Virus record (IMG/VR): IMGVR_UViG_3300042392_000623
Coordinates: 1 to 21,778 of that record
From: a virus
Length of the DNA stretch: 21,778 bases
Strand: one strand, 5' to 3'
The notes below the pieces were generated by a model that saw nothing but the letters and a program-made list of their open reading frames with translations, ran no database searches and was not told the DNA's origin. The translations under genes were made by a program, and so were the position numbers. Shown here piece by piece: positions 1 to 5,428 of this stretch; the first letter of the stretch is position 1; each line of letters opens with the position of its first letter.

Positions 1-110
1 TACGCCACCCATTTCCCATCGTCGCGGCGCATTGTCTTGATTCCCTTCTTCTCCTGCCACTTTAGGCGAGGTGAAAGCTCTTCTGGCAGGTCGTTAAATA
101 GCAACTCCAT
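1..110 (-). CDS. Hypothetical protein, N-terminal part only (cut by window edge)
   Basis: An ATG on the minus strand at 110 opens 36 codons that run off the left edge without a stop. The visible protein starts MELLFNDLPEELSPRLKWQE and continues with a basic stretch (KKGIKTMRRDDGKW). It overlaps the 3' end of the 52-aa gene just upstream by 17 bases, a compact arrangement like the rest of this operon. There is no SD sequence before the ATG; the preceding bases are A/C-rich. I do not recognise the family. Reality is inferred from the open frame and the operon position. Confidence 0.5.
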   Translation of the reverse strand, partial: MELLFNDLPEELSPRLKWQEKKGIKTMRRDDGKWVA

Positions 111-252
111 ACTTGTTGACTAGGCGTTTGAGTGCTTCCATTAGTCCGCTCCTGCGATGCTTGGGCGATGCCAAGGCAGATATGAGGGACACGGTTAAAT
201 GCGGGTCGCTGCCAATGGCGCGAACGGGTTTGTAAATTTGTTTCAGTTTCAT
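94..252 (-). CDS. Small hypothetical protein, 52 aa
   Basis: A 52-residue frame starting MKLKQIYKPVRAIGSDPHLT and ending KRLVNKYGVAI. The protein is basic, with a central small-residue segment (SLISALASPKHRRSG) and a likely C-terminal helix. It starts 4 bases after the stop of the 68-aa gene at 257-463 and overlaps the next downstream start, so it fills what would otherwise be an unexplained gap in the operon. The leader ends AAAGAATAACACT before the ATG: A/C-rich, no SD, the same style as neighbouring starts. No family recognised. The tight fit between neighbours is the main support. Confidence 0.6.
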   Translation of the reverse strand: MKLKQIYKPVRAIGSDPHLTVSLISALASPKHRRSGLMEALKRLVNKYGVAI

Positions 253-256
253 AGTG

Positions 257-463
257 TTATTCTTTGATCGTGTTTAGTTCTTTTTTATCGCGCCAGACTT
301 CAAGCCCTCTGCCAGTATCCACAAGGGAGAAGTTGCATCCCCTCATGTCTCGCAGGACGGATCGAAGCCATCTCATTTCGTGTTCGTAGTCTTCTCTGTA
401 CGGGCGAGTAAGCGGGACATGACCCAGCTTCTGCGCCTCCATCGGTGTCAACATTTCAATCAT
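257..463 (-). CDS. Hypothetical protein, 68 aa
   Basis: Sixty-eight residues starting MIEMLTPMEAQKLGHVPLTR. The middle has charged, probably helical sequence (YREDYEHEMRWLRSVLRDM), followed by CNFSLVDTGRGLEVWRDKKE, which reads like a beta-hairpin. This is a plausible small alpha/beta domain of a kind common in phage early operons, but I cannot assign it to a family. The start has an A/C-rich leader (GATAACACTT) and no SD. It lies downstream of the SSB-like gene and upstream of the 52-aa gene, all leftward. Confidence 0.6.
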   Translation of the reverse strand: MIEMLTPMEAQKLGHVPLTRPYREDYEHEMRWLRSVLRDMRGCNFSLVDTGRGLEVWRDKKELNTIKE

Positions 464-533
464 AAGTGTTATCGGAAAGTGGTTTGCCCTGCGATGAACC
501 CTCGGGCCAAGGAATGGATACCCATCTTGTCAT
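456..533 (-). CDS. Possible 25-aa ORF between the SSB-like gene and the 68-aa gene
   Basis: An ATG at 533 opens a frame MTRWVSIPWPEGSSQGKPLS + DNTYD whose TGA overlaps the next ATG by 8 bases, the same overlap length seen at the 2826-2833 junction. It would fill the otherwise empty 89 bases between two operon genes. Against it: it is very short, there is no visible SD, and another frame (MGIHSLARG...) is also briefly open here. Treated as a weak candidate. Confidence 0.2.
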   Translation of the reverse strand: MTRWVSIPWPEGSSQGKPLSDNTYD

Positions 534-552
534 CACTCAAGATTCCCACATG

Positions 553-858
553 CTAAAAAGGTATTTCTGAATCCTCATCATCCCACTTGTCGGGGTGAAG
601 AGTCGCCTTGATCACGCTTGGCTTCTGTGCCTCCCAGTCGACGATCTTGCAGTTTCCGAGAATCGGACCTTTCTCTCCTGCGGCTTTGCGTTCTTTGCTG
701 ATCTTCTGGACTACGAAACCATCGTATCCGTACTTGTCCTTCTCCTCACGAATCAGAACCGTGACGGAGAGGTATTTCTTCCCGTTCTTTGGCGACTCAT
801 AGAGAGCGGTCTTGTCGATCTTCGTTGTATCCAGGCTAATGTCTATTGTTTGCTTCAT
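553..858 (-). CDS. Single-stranded DNA-binding-like protein with SSB-type acidic tip
   Basis: A 101-residue protein. Its N-terminal ~75 residues alternate hydrophobic and polar residues as expected of an OB-type beta barrel (KYLSVTVLIREEKDKYGYDG, then FVVQKISKERKAAGEKGPIL). The C-terminus is DKWDDEDSEIPF, closely resembling the bacterial SSB tail (DDDIPF in E. coli), which recruits replication and repair proteins. It is much shorter than bacterial SSB (about 170 aa), as phage SSBs often are. It starts 9 bases after the exonuclease stop in the same operon as RecT, so a role in coating DNA during recombination or replication is inferred. The leader (CAAATAACAATACACC) has no SD. The tail motif is seen directly; the OB fold is inferred. 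Confidence 0.72.
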   Translation of the reverse strand: MKQTIDISLDTTKIDKTALYESPKNGKKYLSVTVLIREEKDKYGYDGFVVQKISKERKAAGEKGPILGNCKIVDWEAQKPSVIKATLHPDKWDDEDSEIPF

Positions 859-867
859 GGTGTATTG

Positions 868-1677
868 TTATTTGATTGCCCACTTGGGGTATGAGAGTTC
901 TTGGATTCCTTCAACTGCCTTGGGGAAATACTTCTCCGAGATGCATTTCTGGTATTTAGCGATTGCGTTCATGTAACCCTCGCGGCCCAGCTTGATGAAG
1001 TCACCGGACAGGTTGACGATTGCGGTCTCATAAGGCGCAGATGTTTCGACAAAGGCAAGCACGAAATTCGTGCGCTCTAGCCCCGTGGCGGCATTGAACA
1101 TGTCCAAATAGACGGCAGCTTGCCAATGGTAGCCTCGGCGCACCACAAGGGACGCTAGGTCGTCAGCTTTGCCAATGCTCGAAGTGGTCTTGATGTCCAC
1201 CAAAGATTCCCCTGCCTGTGGCACTAGGTCAATCATCCCGCGCACCTTGGTTTCCCCGATCTGCGAGTAGACGGCAACCTCGGTCTTGTAGCCGGTGACA
1301 AATAGTGGCTGAAGGTCAAGGTCATTGAGGATCGACTCCGCGCATTCGTTGGCGGCGTTAAGCTGGGCCGGCGTGATGCAGACCTTCCCCTGTGCTACCA
1401 TCGAATCCCGCCATTCCTGCGCCGCTTTAGTACGGAATGAGTCGTATTCGCTAACGGCATAGGTTTCGGCGTACTCGGTGGGCGTGAGAGCAAGGCAATG
1501 CACGAGGCTTCCAAACTCCATCGCCGGCGTTGTCTCTTTCGGGCCGCTATGGAACCATTTCCAAGGACTTTGGTCGAACTCCCAGAGCATGCTTTTTGAC
1601 ACATACCCGCCCAAGTTGGAGGGGCTTGCGCCCCCCTCGTAATACTTGCGCCCTAAATTGTATACTAGATTACTCAT
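868..1677 (-). CDS. PDDEXK exonuclease, RecE/exonuclease VIII-like (DUF3799 type)
   Basis: A 269-residue protein with the hallmarks of the RecE C-terminal/DUF3799 nuclease family: GSLVH at residues 56-60, KTEVAVY at 131-137, VRGMIDLV at 145-152, VDIKTTSSI at 160-168 and YHWQAAVYLDM at 183-193. H60, D150, D161, K163 and probably E133 are the likely metal and catalytic residues (D...DxK core), and Q186 matches the trailing Q motif. The family resects double-stranded DNA ends to give 3' single strands, which the annealing protein encoded just upstream would use. It overlaps that RecT-like gene by 4 bases (ATGA). It has one of the few strong SD sites in the window (AAGGAGG, 7 bases before ATG), embedded in the last codons of RecT, suggesting coupled translation. 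Length is typical for a phage stand-alone version. Confidence 0.85.
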   Translation of the reverse strand: MSNLVYNLGRKYYEGGASPSNLGGYVSKSMLWEFDQSPWKWFHSGPKETTPAMEFGSLVHCLALTPTEYAETYAVSEYDSFRTKAAQEWRDSMVAQGKVCITPAQLNAANECAESILNDLDLQPLFVTGYKTEVAVYSQIGETKVRGMIDLVPQAGESLVDIKTTSSIGKADDLASLVVRRGYHWQAAVYLDMFNAATGLERTNFVLAFVETSAPYETAIVNLSGDFIKLGREGYMNAIAKYQKCISEKYFPKAVEGIQELSYPKWAIK

Positions 1678-2438
1678 GGTTCTACCTCCTTGGTCATTTT
1701 CTCGAATGCTTCTGCGATCTTGTCGGCGTGTGGCTTCGTGTTCCCCTTGGGCTTGTCCTCGACAACCTGTGCCTCGACAACCTCAACGGGTTCTGGCTCG
1801 GGTTCTGGTTCAGCCACGAATGGGTTTGCCTTTGGGGTCACATTGCGAGGTGGTTCGGCAAAGTCTCGCACCTCGTCCTGCGTGTACATGCCCAGCGACA
1901 TATCAGAGGCATAGGCGCGGCTCCAGAATGAAGCGGCGCGATAGCGGAGCATCTGTCCAGGCATCGTGAGCCACTTGCTTCCGTTCTTTGTTGACCAGCC
2001 TTCTTTCTTGGCCATCTCCAGCGTGATGCGCTCACCTTTGAGTTCCTCACCTGTTGCCATGTCCCGCGCAACAGCATAGCACCAAGTCGGGGCTTCGTCG
2101 CTATCGAACACAAAGCGCAGGGGCGAGAACTTCCCGCTTGCGTTGATCATGCCAATGAGCGCAGTAGCAGACCACGAAGGCCGCCCGTGAATGATGGCGA
2201 GGTTTTGGCATACCATCAAAACATCAAGCCGTGTCCGCTTTGATATGTTAAGAGCGATCGCGCAGTTGGCTACATTCCCCGCAAAGTCCTTGGGGACTAG
2301 GGTTGACTTGCTCAACATCATCGCTTGCCGTTGCACAAGCTCGAACGCCTGTGTCTCGGCCTGCACTTGGGCGAGAATGCCCGTGTTTTGTGCTTCCTGC
2401 GGCACAATCGCATCTTGTTTTGTTTCGTCGTTTTCCAT
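1674..2438 (-). CDS. recT: RecT-family single-strand annealing protein
   Basis: A 254-residue protein. The middle carries features of phage RecT-type annealing proteins: LSKSTLVPKDFAGNVANC at 42-59, LDVLMVCQNLAIIHGRPSWS at 71-90, and WLTMPGQMLRYRAASFW at 156-172 followed by GMYTQDEVRDF at 183-193. The C-terminal tail is variable, with a Pro-Glu run (PEPEPEP) around 211-217 and a charged helix. Such proteins anneal complementary single strands after exonuclease resection. Its partner nuclease follows with a 4-base overlap. An in-frame TTG at 2450 would add four residues and overlap the previous gene by 8 bases; I prefer the ATG at 2438 because it follows the previous stop cleanly. No SD precedes this ATG. 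Confidence 0.85.
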   Translation of the reverse strand: MENDETKQDAIVPQEAQNTGILAQVQAETQAFELVQRQAMMLSKSTLVPKDFAGNVANCAIALNISKRTRLDVLMVCQNLAIIHGRPSWSATALIGMINASGKFSPLRFVFDSDEAPTWCYAVARDMATGEELKGERITLEMAKKEGWSTKNGSKWLTMPGQMLRYRAASFWSRAYASDMSLGMYTQDEVRDFAEPPRNVTPKANPFVAEPEPEPEPVEVVEAQVVEDKPKGNTKPHADKIAEAFEKMTKEVEP

Positions 2439-2442
2439 AGTA

Positions 2443-2649
2443 TTAGGCAAAGTAAAAACCCACTTTGTTTTTCAGATCCTCATAGGCCTCGGCAAGTCTC
2501 CTTGCACCAGAAACCTTGAGGTAGTATATGATAGCCGCATCAGCATCGATGTGCGCAATCTCCCTGTCCGACCGTCTTCTGGTATGGAATGTGTCGATTT
2601 CCTCCAGCATGGCTAGAGCCTCTTCAATTTGTCGTTGGTTTGTTTCCAT
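2443..2649 (-). CDS. Hypothetical protein, 68 aa, mostly helical
   Basis: Sixty-eight residues starting METNQRQIEEALAMLEEIDT, with a helical, charged sequence throughout and ending KNKVGFYFA. The middle (RRRSDREIAHIDADAAIIYY) has mixed charge. No domain recognised. The gene overlaps the end of the helix-turn-helix gene by 26 bases and ends just before the RecT start, so it is co-transcribed with the recombination module. The leader (AACTAAACAAAATCGACG) is A/C-rich and lacks SD. Confidence 0.6.
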   Translation of the reverse strand: METNQRQIEEALAMLEEIDTFHTRRRSDREIAHIDADAAIIYYLKVSGARRLAEAYEDLKNKVGFYFA

Positions 2650-2833
2650 CGTCGATTTTGTTTAGTTCATTCAGCTGTTTTGCGATGTGCTTCCCCACCG
2701 CGATGGGATCGAATAAGGGCATTCCTTCCCTCATTACATGTGGAATATAGCCATCGGCGGCCCATAGGGCGACAACGGCTGGAGGCAGTTTTAAGTCATC
2801 TGCCATCTCATGCAAGCTAAAAAGTCTAATCAT
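2624..2833 (-). CDS. MerR/excisionase-type helix-turn-helix protein
   Basis: Sixty-nine residues from the ATG at 2833. Residues 3-50 (LFSLHEMADDLKLPPAVVAL, then WAADGYIPH and PLFDPIAVGKHI) match the pattern of a MerR-like or excisionase winged-helix: a first helix with a DNA-reading turn, a W...GxIP wing entry, then a final hydrophobic segment. Such proteins bind DNA as recombination directionality factors or small regulators. An in-frame ATG at 2947 would give 107 residues but overlaps the upstream gene by more than 120 bases. The start at 2833 gives an 8-base overlap and an A/C-rich leader (AAAGAAAAACACC) typical of this operon. No integrase is visible in the window, so excisionase is only one option. 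Confidence 0.6.
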   Translation of the reverse strand: MIRLFSLHEMADDLKLPPAVVALWAADGYIPHVMREGMPLFDPIAVGKHIAKQLNELNKIDDGNKPTTN

Positions 2834-3119
2834 GGTGTTTTTCTTTATTGGTTCCAGTAAATGCCAAGAAGTCCCAAGGGGTGAATGGCCCAGTCCTGTT
2901 TTTTCGGTGTTCTTCGTAGGCTTCGGTTTCTTTCTTTTTGTAGGCATCGAGCCTCCGTGCTGTCATTTCAAACATTGACAGAAGATATTTATTTTCTGCC
3001 ATGAGTTCGGAAACCTTGTCTTCGAGGTCGGCTTTCGTGATGCGTCTGCGTCTCACGCTATTTTTTCTTTTGGGGTTTCTTCTTCCATAGGGGCTTCGCT
3101 TATTAGGCGTTGGAGGCAT
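2826..3119 (-). CDS. Hypothetical basic/coiled-coil protein, 97 aa (or 76 aa)
   Basis: The first 28 residues are strongly basic (RSPYGRRNPKRK, VRRRRIT). They are followed by a likely coiled coil (KADLEDKVSELMAENKYLLS onward, heptad-like leucines) and a polar tail ending NKEKHHD. The basic region could touch nucleic acid (inference). The ATG at 3119 overlaps the DnaA-like gene by 67 bases. A GTG at 3056 would overlap it by just 4 bases (GTGA) and give 76 residues, which fits the coupling style of the operon equally well. The true start is therefore uncertain. Family unknown. Confidence 0.55.
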   Translation of the reverse strand: MPPTPNKRSPYGRRNPKRKNSVRRRRITKADLEDKVSELMAENKYLLSMFEMTARRLDAYKKKETEAYEEHRKNRTGPFTPWDFLAFTGTNKEKHHD

Positions 3120-3409
3120 TCGCGCACTTTGTCTGCGAATCGATCGTCATGCTCGATAAGGAACCTAACGCGCTCCCGTGCATGCATGACCGCGCCGTGG
3201 TGTCGGTCGAGCCTGTAGCCTGTTTCCTGCAATGAATGGTTTTCGCTCCAAATGGTTGCCACAAGTTGCCTAGGCTCCACCCACCGCGCAAAGCGTGAGC
3301 GGCAAAGGATTTGTTCTGGAGTGACGGAAAAGACCTCGGCAACAATGCGAACGAGGAAAGCGAACTTGTCCGCTTCTGTGTCCTCATAGAGTTTCCAATT
3401 TACTTTCAC
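3053..3409 (-). CDS. Stand-alone DnaA domain IV-like DNA-binding protein
   Basis: A 118-residue protein starting with GTG. Residues 18-85 follow the pattern of the DnaA C-terminal DNA-binding domain: IVAEVFSVTPEQIL at 22-35, a basic loop RSRFARWVEPRQL at 37-49 (R47 and Q48 match the conserved RQ pair), NHSLQETGYRL at 57-67, and DRHHGAVMHARERV at 68-81 in place of the signature RDHSTVLHA. The AAA+ ATPase part of DnaA is absent, so it cannot act as a full initiator. It could bind DnaA boxes, modulate host DnaA, or act as a regulator (inference). The GTGA overlap with the upstream membrane-protein gene and a G-rich SD-like tract (AAAGGGGGTG) suggest coupled translation. The C-terminal tail (EAPMEEETPKEKIA) is acidic and probably disordered. 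Confidence 0.7.
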   Translation of the reverse strand: MKVNWKLYEDTEADKFAFLVRIVAEVFSVTPEQILCRSRFARWVEPRQLVATIWSENHSLQETGYRLDRHHGAVMHARERVRFLIEHDDRFADKVRECLQRLISEAPMEEETPKEKIA

Positions 3410-3597
3410 GCCGCACCCCCTTTCGGGTTGTTGTCCTCATGGATCACATAGGCCGCCCAGACTGCCACAGATAGCAGGGACGATCCGTAGAATGCCCACA
3501 TTTTCCACTTTGTCGGGGCTTCAAAGAGGCTGTCCACGAAAAGGAACAGAAACAGATGGCCGAATATAGCCAAGGCCAAGATCATTTGCTTTTTCAT
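3406..3597 (-). CDS. Small membrane protein, two predicted transmembrane segments
   Basis: Sixty-three residues with two hydrophobic stretches, about 4-24 (QMILALAIFGHLFLFLFVDS) and 33-52 (MWAFYGSSLLSVAVWAAYVI), joined by a short polar loop (EAPTKWK) and ending in a polar tail (HEDNNPKGGAA). This would be an inner-membrane hairpin. A holin-like or membrane-anchoring role is possible, but holins usually sit in late operons near an endolysin, and no endolysin is adjacent. It overlaps both neighbours by 4 bases and is preceded by an SD-like GGAAAGG. Function unknown. Confidence 0.6.
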   Translation of the reverse strand: MKKQMILALAIFGHLFLFLFVDSLFEAPTKWKMWAFYGSSLLSVAVWAAYVIHEDNNPKGGAA

Positions 3598-3818
3598 GCC
3601 GCCGCCTTTCCGTTTGACCTTTCAATTCTGCGGCAATGGCGAAGCATCTTGGCAACCTCTCGCCGCTCGATGCTCACCCCGTAGCACCCGACCATTAGCG
3701 AGGCATAACGCCCCCACGGGTCGCGATTTGTGATAAGATGTATCCTCTCATTAAATGCAGGGCTTGCCATTTGGTAGTCATGCCGTGCGCCGTCTCGTTT
3801 TGCTTTTTCAAGTGTCAT
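3594..3818 (-). CDS. Hypothetical protein, 74 aa
   Basis: From the ATG at 3818 the protein starts MTLEKAKRDGARHDYQMASP and ends with a very basic helix (REVAKMLRHCRRIERSNGKA). A TTG at 3857 would extend it by 13 residues into the preceding gene; I prefer 3818 because the bases before it form the A/C-rich repeat leader (AAACG)3, the style seen at other starts after a gap. The family is not recognised. Its stop overlaps the membrane-protein start by 4 bases. Confidence 0.55.
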   Translation of the reverse strand: MTLEKAKRDGARHDYQMASPAFNERIHLITNRDPWGRYASLMVGCYGVSIERREVAKMLRHCRRIERSNGKAAA

Positions 3819-3841
3819 TTTCGTTTCGTTTCGTTTGTGGT

Positions 3842-4150
3842 TTATTCCATACTCCAATCGTCAACTGGCGGGTCGATACGTTTTCGCCCCCATAGCGTCT
3901 CCAATCGGTGCAAGTCGATGCCAAGGCAAGCCAAGACATCAGCGAAGGTTTCCGCATCGATGTTGCAAAGCGCGGCCTTGTCGTTTGCGTGGTACTCCAT
4001 GAGCAACGGAAATTGGTCGGCATCATCCATTTCGGCTATATCCTCCGCCGCTTTTTGGATGCACTCCAATACCCAGGGCGCGTCATCCGTGGACACCCCA
4101 TCGCGCATGATCGCCAGCAGGGCATTATTCTCCCATTGTGGTCGGCTCAT
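3842..4150 (-). CDS. Hypothetical acidic protein, 102 aa
   Basis: One hundred and two residues, starting MSRPQWENNALLAIMRDGVS and ending DPPVDDWSME. It is acidic, rich in Asp/Glu in the segment IQKAAEDIAEMDDADQF, and probably all-helical. No recognised domain. It overlaps the upstream gene by 4 bases (ATGA) with a G-run (AAAGGGGGGCGG) in SD position, so it is likely translated by coupling. Function unknown. Confidence 0.6.
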   Translation of the reverse strand: MSRPQWENNALLAIMRDGVSTDDAPWVLECIQKAAEDIAEMDDADQFPLLMEYHANDKAALCNIDAETFADVLACLGIDLHRLETLWGRKRIDPPVDDWSME

Positions 4151-4362
4151 TCCGCCCCCCTTTCAAATTGAATCTCGCCAAGTTTCCACTTGAGTCCTTG
4201 AAGTTCCGCCTTGAGTTTCTCAATCTCGCCGGTTCTTTTTTTGTTTCCTTCAATTGACGGAAATTCAATCACGCGCCAGGTGTGAGACACGATCTCTTGG
4301 TTTATGCGATGCATCCTCGCGGTAATGACATCTTCCGTCATTGGTTCCGTTTCTGTTTTCAT
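4147..4362 (-). CDS. Hypothetical helical protein, 71 aa
   Basis: Seventy-one residues starting MKTETEPMTEDVITARMHRI. The second half is a likely coiled coil (TGEIEKLKAELQGLKWKLGE, leucines in heptad spacing), suggesting oligomerisation. Start leader: AACCCGCCGAAACT, without SD. It lies 18 bases after the stop of the acidic 122-aa gene and overlaps the following gene by 4 bases. No family recognised. Confidence 0.6.
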   Translation of the reverse strand: MKTETEPMTEDVITARMHRINQEIVSHTWRVIEFPSIEGNKKRTGEIEKLKAELQGLKWKLGEIQFERGAE

Positions 4363-4380
4363 AGTTTCGGCGGGTTATGA

Positions 4381-4749
4381 TTAGAAGCAAGGCACAATCA
4401 CGCCACCCTCGAATTCGATGGCGGGTTCCGCGTTTTCGAAGATGTAGTGGCGAATGGCGGCATCTATTGTTTCCTCGTCTTCCTCGAATTCGTCGCGGCT
4501 CATGACCAGGTTCAGCCCTAGTTTTTCCGCCGCATCTTCATGGTCGCGAAAGCAGTCTTCTGCCCAGTGGGTCAGACTTCCATATTCGCTCCACTCGCAT
4601 CGTATATCTGTGACGCTTAAAACAGCATCATCGGGGCTGTTTTCATCTAGGAAACTGGCGAGTGCCAAGGCTCCATTTGCGCTCCAATTTGCGTCCTCAT
4701 CGGCGCGGAGTGCGTTTGCAATGTCGTATTTCGTGAGGTTCATTTTCAT
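4381..4749 (-). CDS. Highly acidic phage protein, 122 aa, unknown function
   Basis: From the ATG at 4749 (MKMNLTKYDIANALRADEDA) to the end EFEGGVIVPCF. By hand count about 29 acidic against 8 basic residues, so it is strongly negative. The N-terminal half (YDIANALRADEDANWSANGA, then IRCEWSEYGSLTHWAEDCF) and the terminal E-F-x-G-G-V-I-V pattern resemble small hypothetical proteins I know from many phages. Acidity is compatible with DNA mimicry or anti-restriction activity (ArdA-like proteins are similarly acidic), but no catalytic or diagnostic motif supports this. A TTG at 4854 would extend the frame through a Thr repeat encoded by (AAC)9; I regard that as leader, not protein. The next ATG at 4743 is also possible. 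Confidence 0.65.
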   Translation of the reverse strand: MKMNLTKYDIANALRADEDANWSANGALALASFLDENSPDDAVLSVTDIRCEWSEYGSLTHWAEDCFRDHEDAAEKLGLNLVMSRDEFEEDEETIDAAIRHYIFENAEPAIEFEGGVIVPCF

Positions 4750-4780
4750 CGTTGTTGTTGTTGTTGTTGTTGTTGTTGTA
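4750..4780 (-). repeat. (AAC)9 trinucleotide repeat leader
   Basis: On the plus strand this is GTT repeated nine times (4751-4777); on the coding strand it reads TAC(AAC)9G directly before ATG. It lacks U and G almost completely, so it cannot fold, and it replaces an SD site. Unstructured CAA-type leaders are known to favour ribosome entry; that role here is inference. Copy number could vary between isolates. Confidence 0.8.
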
Positions 4781-4790
4781 GTCTCATCAG

Positions 4791-4822
4791 TACCAGCATT
4801 ACTGGTAGACCGCTCACGCGGT
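4791..4822. promoter_or_regulatory. Two adjacent short hairpins upstream of the (AAC)9 leader
   Basis: TACCAG-catta-CTGGTA (4791-4807, stem 6, loop 5) is followed immediately by ACCGC-tcac-GCGGT (4809-4822, stem 5, loop 4). They lie in the 123-base gap between the 47-aa membrane gene and the acidic-protein gene. They could be a terminator or attenuator, an RNA processing site, or operators. There is no T-run directly after either on the minus strand, so a simple intrinsic terminator is unlikely. Confidence 0.4.
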
Positions 4823-4872
4823 TTCGACTTGAAGATATGCACAGCTGTTGGCAATGCAAGCGGATTTGTGAT

Positions 4873-5016
4873 TTATTTTTGGAGGTTCAAAGGCTCACTA
4901 GCACGCACGCGCGTCTCGATGTCACTAGGCCCGCCGAAGGCTCCGCTTGTCACGGCGATGGCAAGGGCAAGGCAAAGCACAAGGGCAAGGGCAAGGAATA
5001 GGTTGGATAGTTTCAT
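4873..5016 (-). CDS. Small membrane or exported protein, 47 aa
   Basis: A 47-residue frame starting MKLSNLFLALALVLCLALAI and ending RVRASEPLNLQK. Residues 5-22 are a continuous hydrophobic segment behind a Lys, as in a signal peptide or single membrane anchor. A possible cleavage region is AVTSGA. The short tail is polar. The ATG overlaps the upstream stop by 4 bases (ATGA), the junction type common here, which is good support despite the small size. No SD is seen. Function unknown; a spanin-like or superinfection-exclusion role would be speculation. Confidence 0.6.
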   Translation of the reverse strand: MKLSNLFLALALVLCLALAIAVTSGAFGGPSDIETRVRASEPLNLQK

Positions 5017-5285
5017 GCGTCAAAAGGAATGATTGTGAGCTTGCAGTCATGTTCAGCGGCATAGTCATGCGCAAATTCTGAATCCCATTCAGTCCCAATG
5101 TAATCACCATCGTGCGTTTCCAATAGGTACTTGCAAGGGTATGGCGGCAACATCGGAAGCGGTTGGACTAGGTGAGGCTTCCCGCTCATGCGAAACCCCG
5201 CATTCATGCGGACAACCTTGGCGCGGTTTACCTTTGCTAATTGGAATGCCTTTATTTCTACTTGTGCTAATTGGTACGCGTTCAT
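5013..5285 (-). CDS. Hypothetical protein, 90 aa
   Basis: From the ATG at 5285: MNAYQLAQVEIKAFQLAKVN, then a Pro-rich centre (VQPLPMLPPYPCKYLL) and a C-terminal domain GDYIGTEWDSEFAHDYAAEH ending TIIPFDA. A strong SD-like tract (AAAGGGGGAGG) precedes the ATG, and the ATG overlaps the upstream 48-aa gene by 4 bases. A longer frame back to a TTG at 5387 exists but would overwrite that gene. No family recognised; the C-terminal half looks like a small globular domain. Confidence 0.6.
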   Translation of the reverse strand: MNAYQLAQVEIKAFQLAKVNRAKVVRMNAGFRMSGKPHLVQPLPMLPPYPCKYLLETHDGDYIGTEWDSEFAHDYAAEHDCKLTIIPFDA

Positions 5286-5428
5286 GCCTCCCCCTTTCTG
5301 ATTGCATCCAAACGCTTTTCCGCCGCTTCTCGCGTTTTGAATAAGCCAGAAACCGCGACGATTTCCCATCTCCAATTTGTGTCCCAAATTTGGAATTTGC
5401 CCTTTGTTTTGACTATGAACATGCTCAT
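5282..5428 (-). CDS. Small hypothetical protein, 48 aa
   Basis: Forty-eight residues: MSMFIVKTKGKFQIWDTNWR, WEIVAVSGLFKTREAAEKRL, DAIRKGEA. The sequence looks like a compact beta-beta-alpha domain: two Trp-rich strands, then an amphipathic helix with the common phage pattern FKTREAAEKRL. It overlaps both neighbours by exactly 4 bases (ATGA at each end) and has an SD-like GGAAGGGAG 6 bases upstream. A larger overlapping frame obscures it. Confidence 0.7.
   Translation of the reverse strand: MSMFIVKTKGKFQIWDTNWRWEIVAVSGLFKTREAAEKRLDAIRKGEA

Noticed and set aside
4750-4854. N-terminal extension of the acidic protein through a poly-Thr tract from a TTG start
   Set aside because: The start would be TTG, the extension has no protein-like character, and ATG at 4749 follows an A/C-rich leader like the other starts.
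4454-5032. 192-codon plus-strand ORF
   Set aside because: It is antisense to the acidic-protein and 47-aa genes, contains a meaningless poly-Val made by the GTT repeat, and is Ser-rich without domain character.
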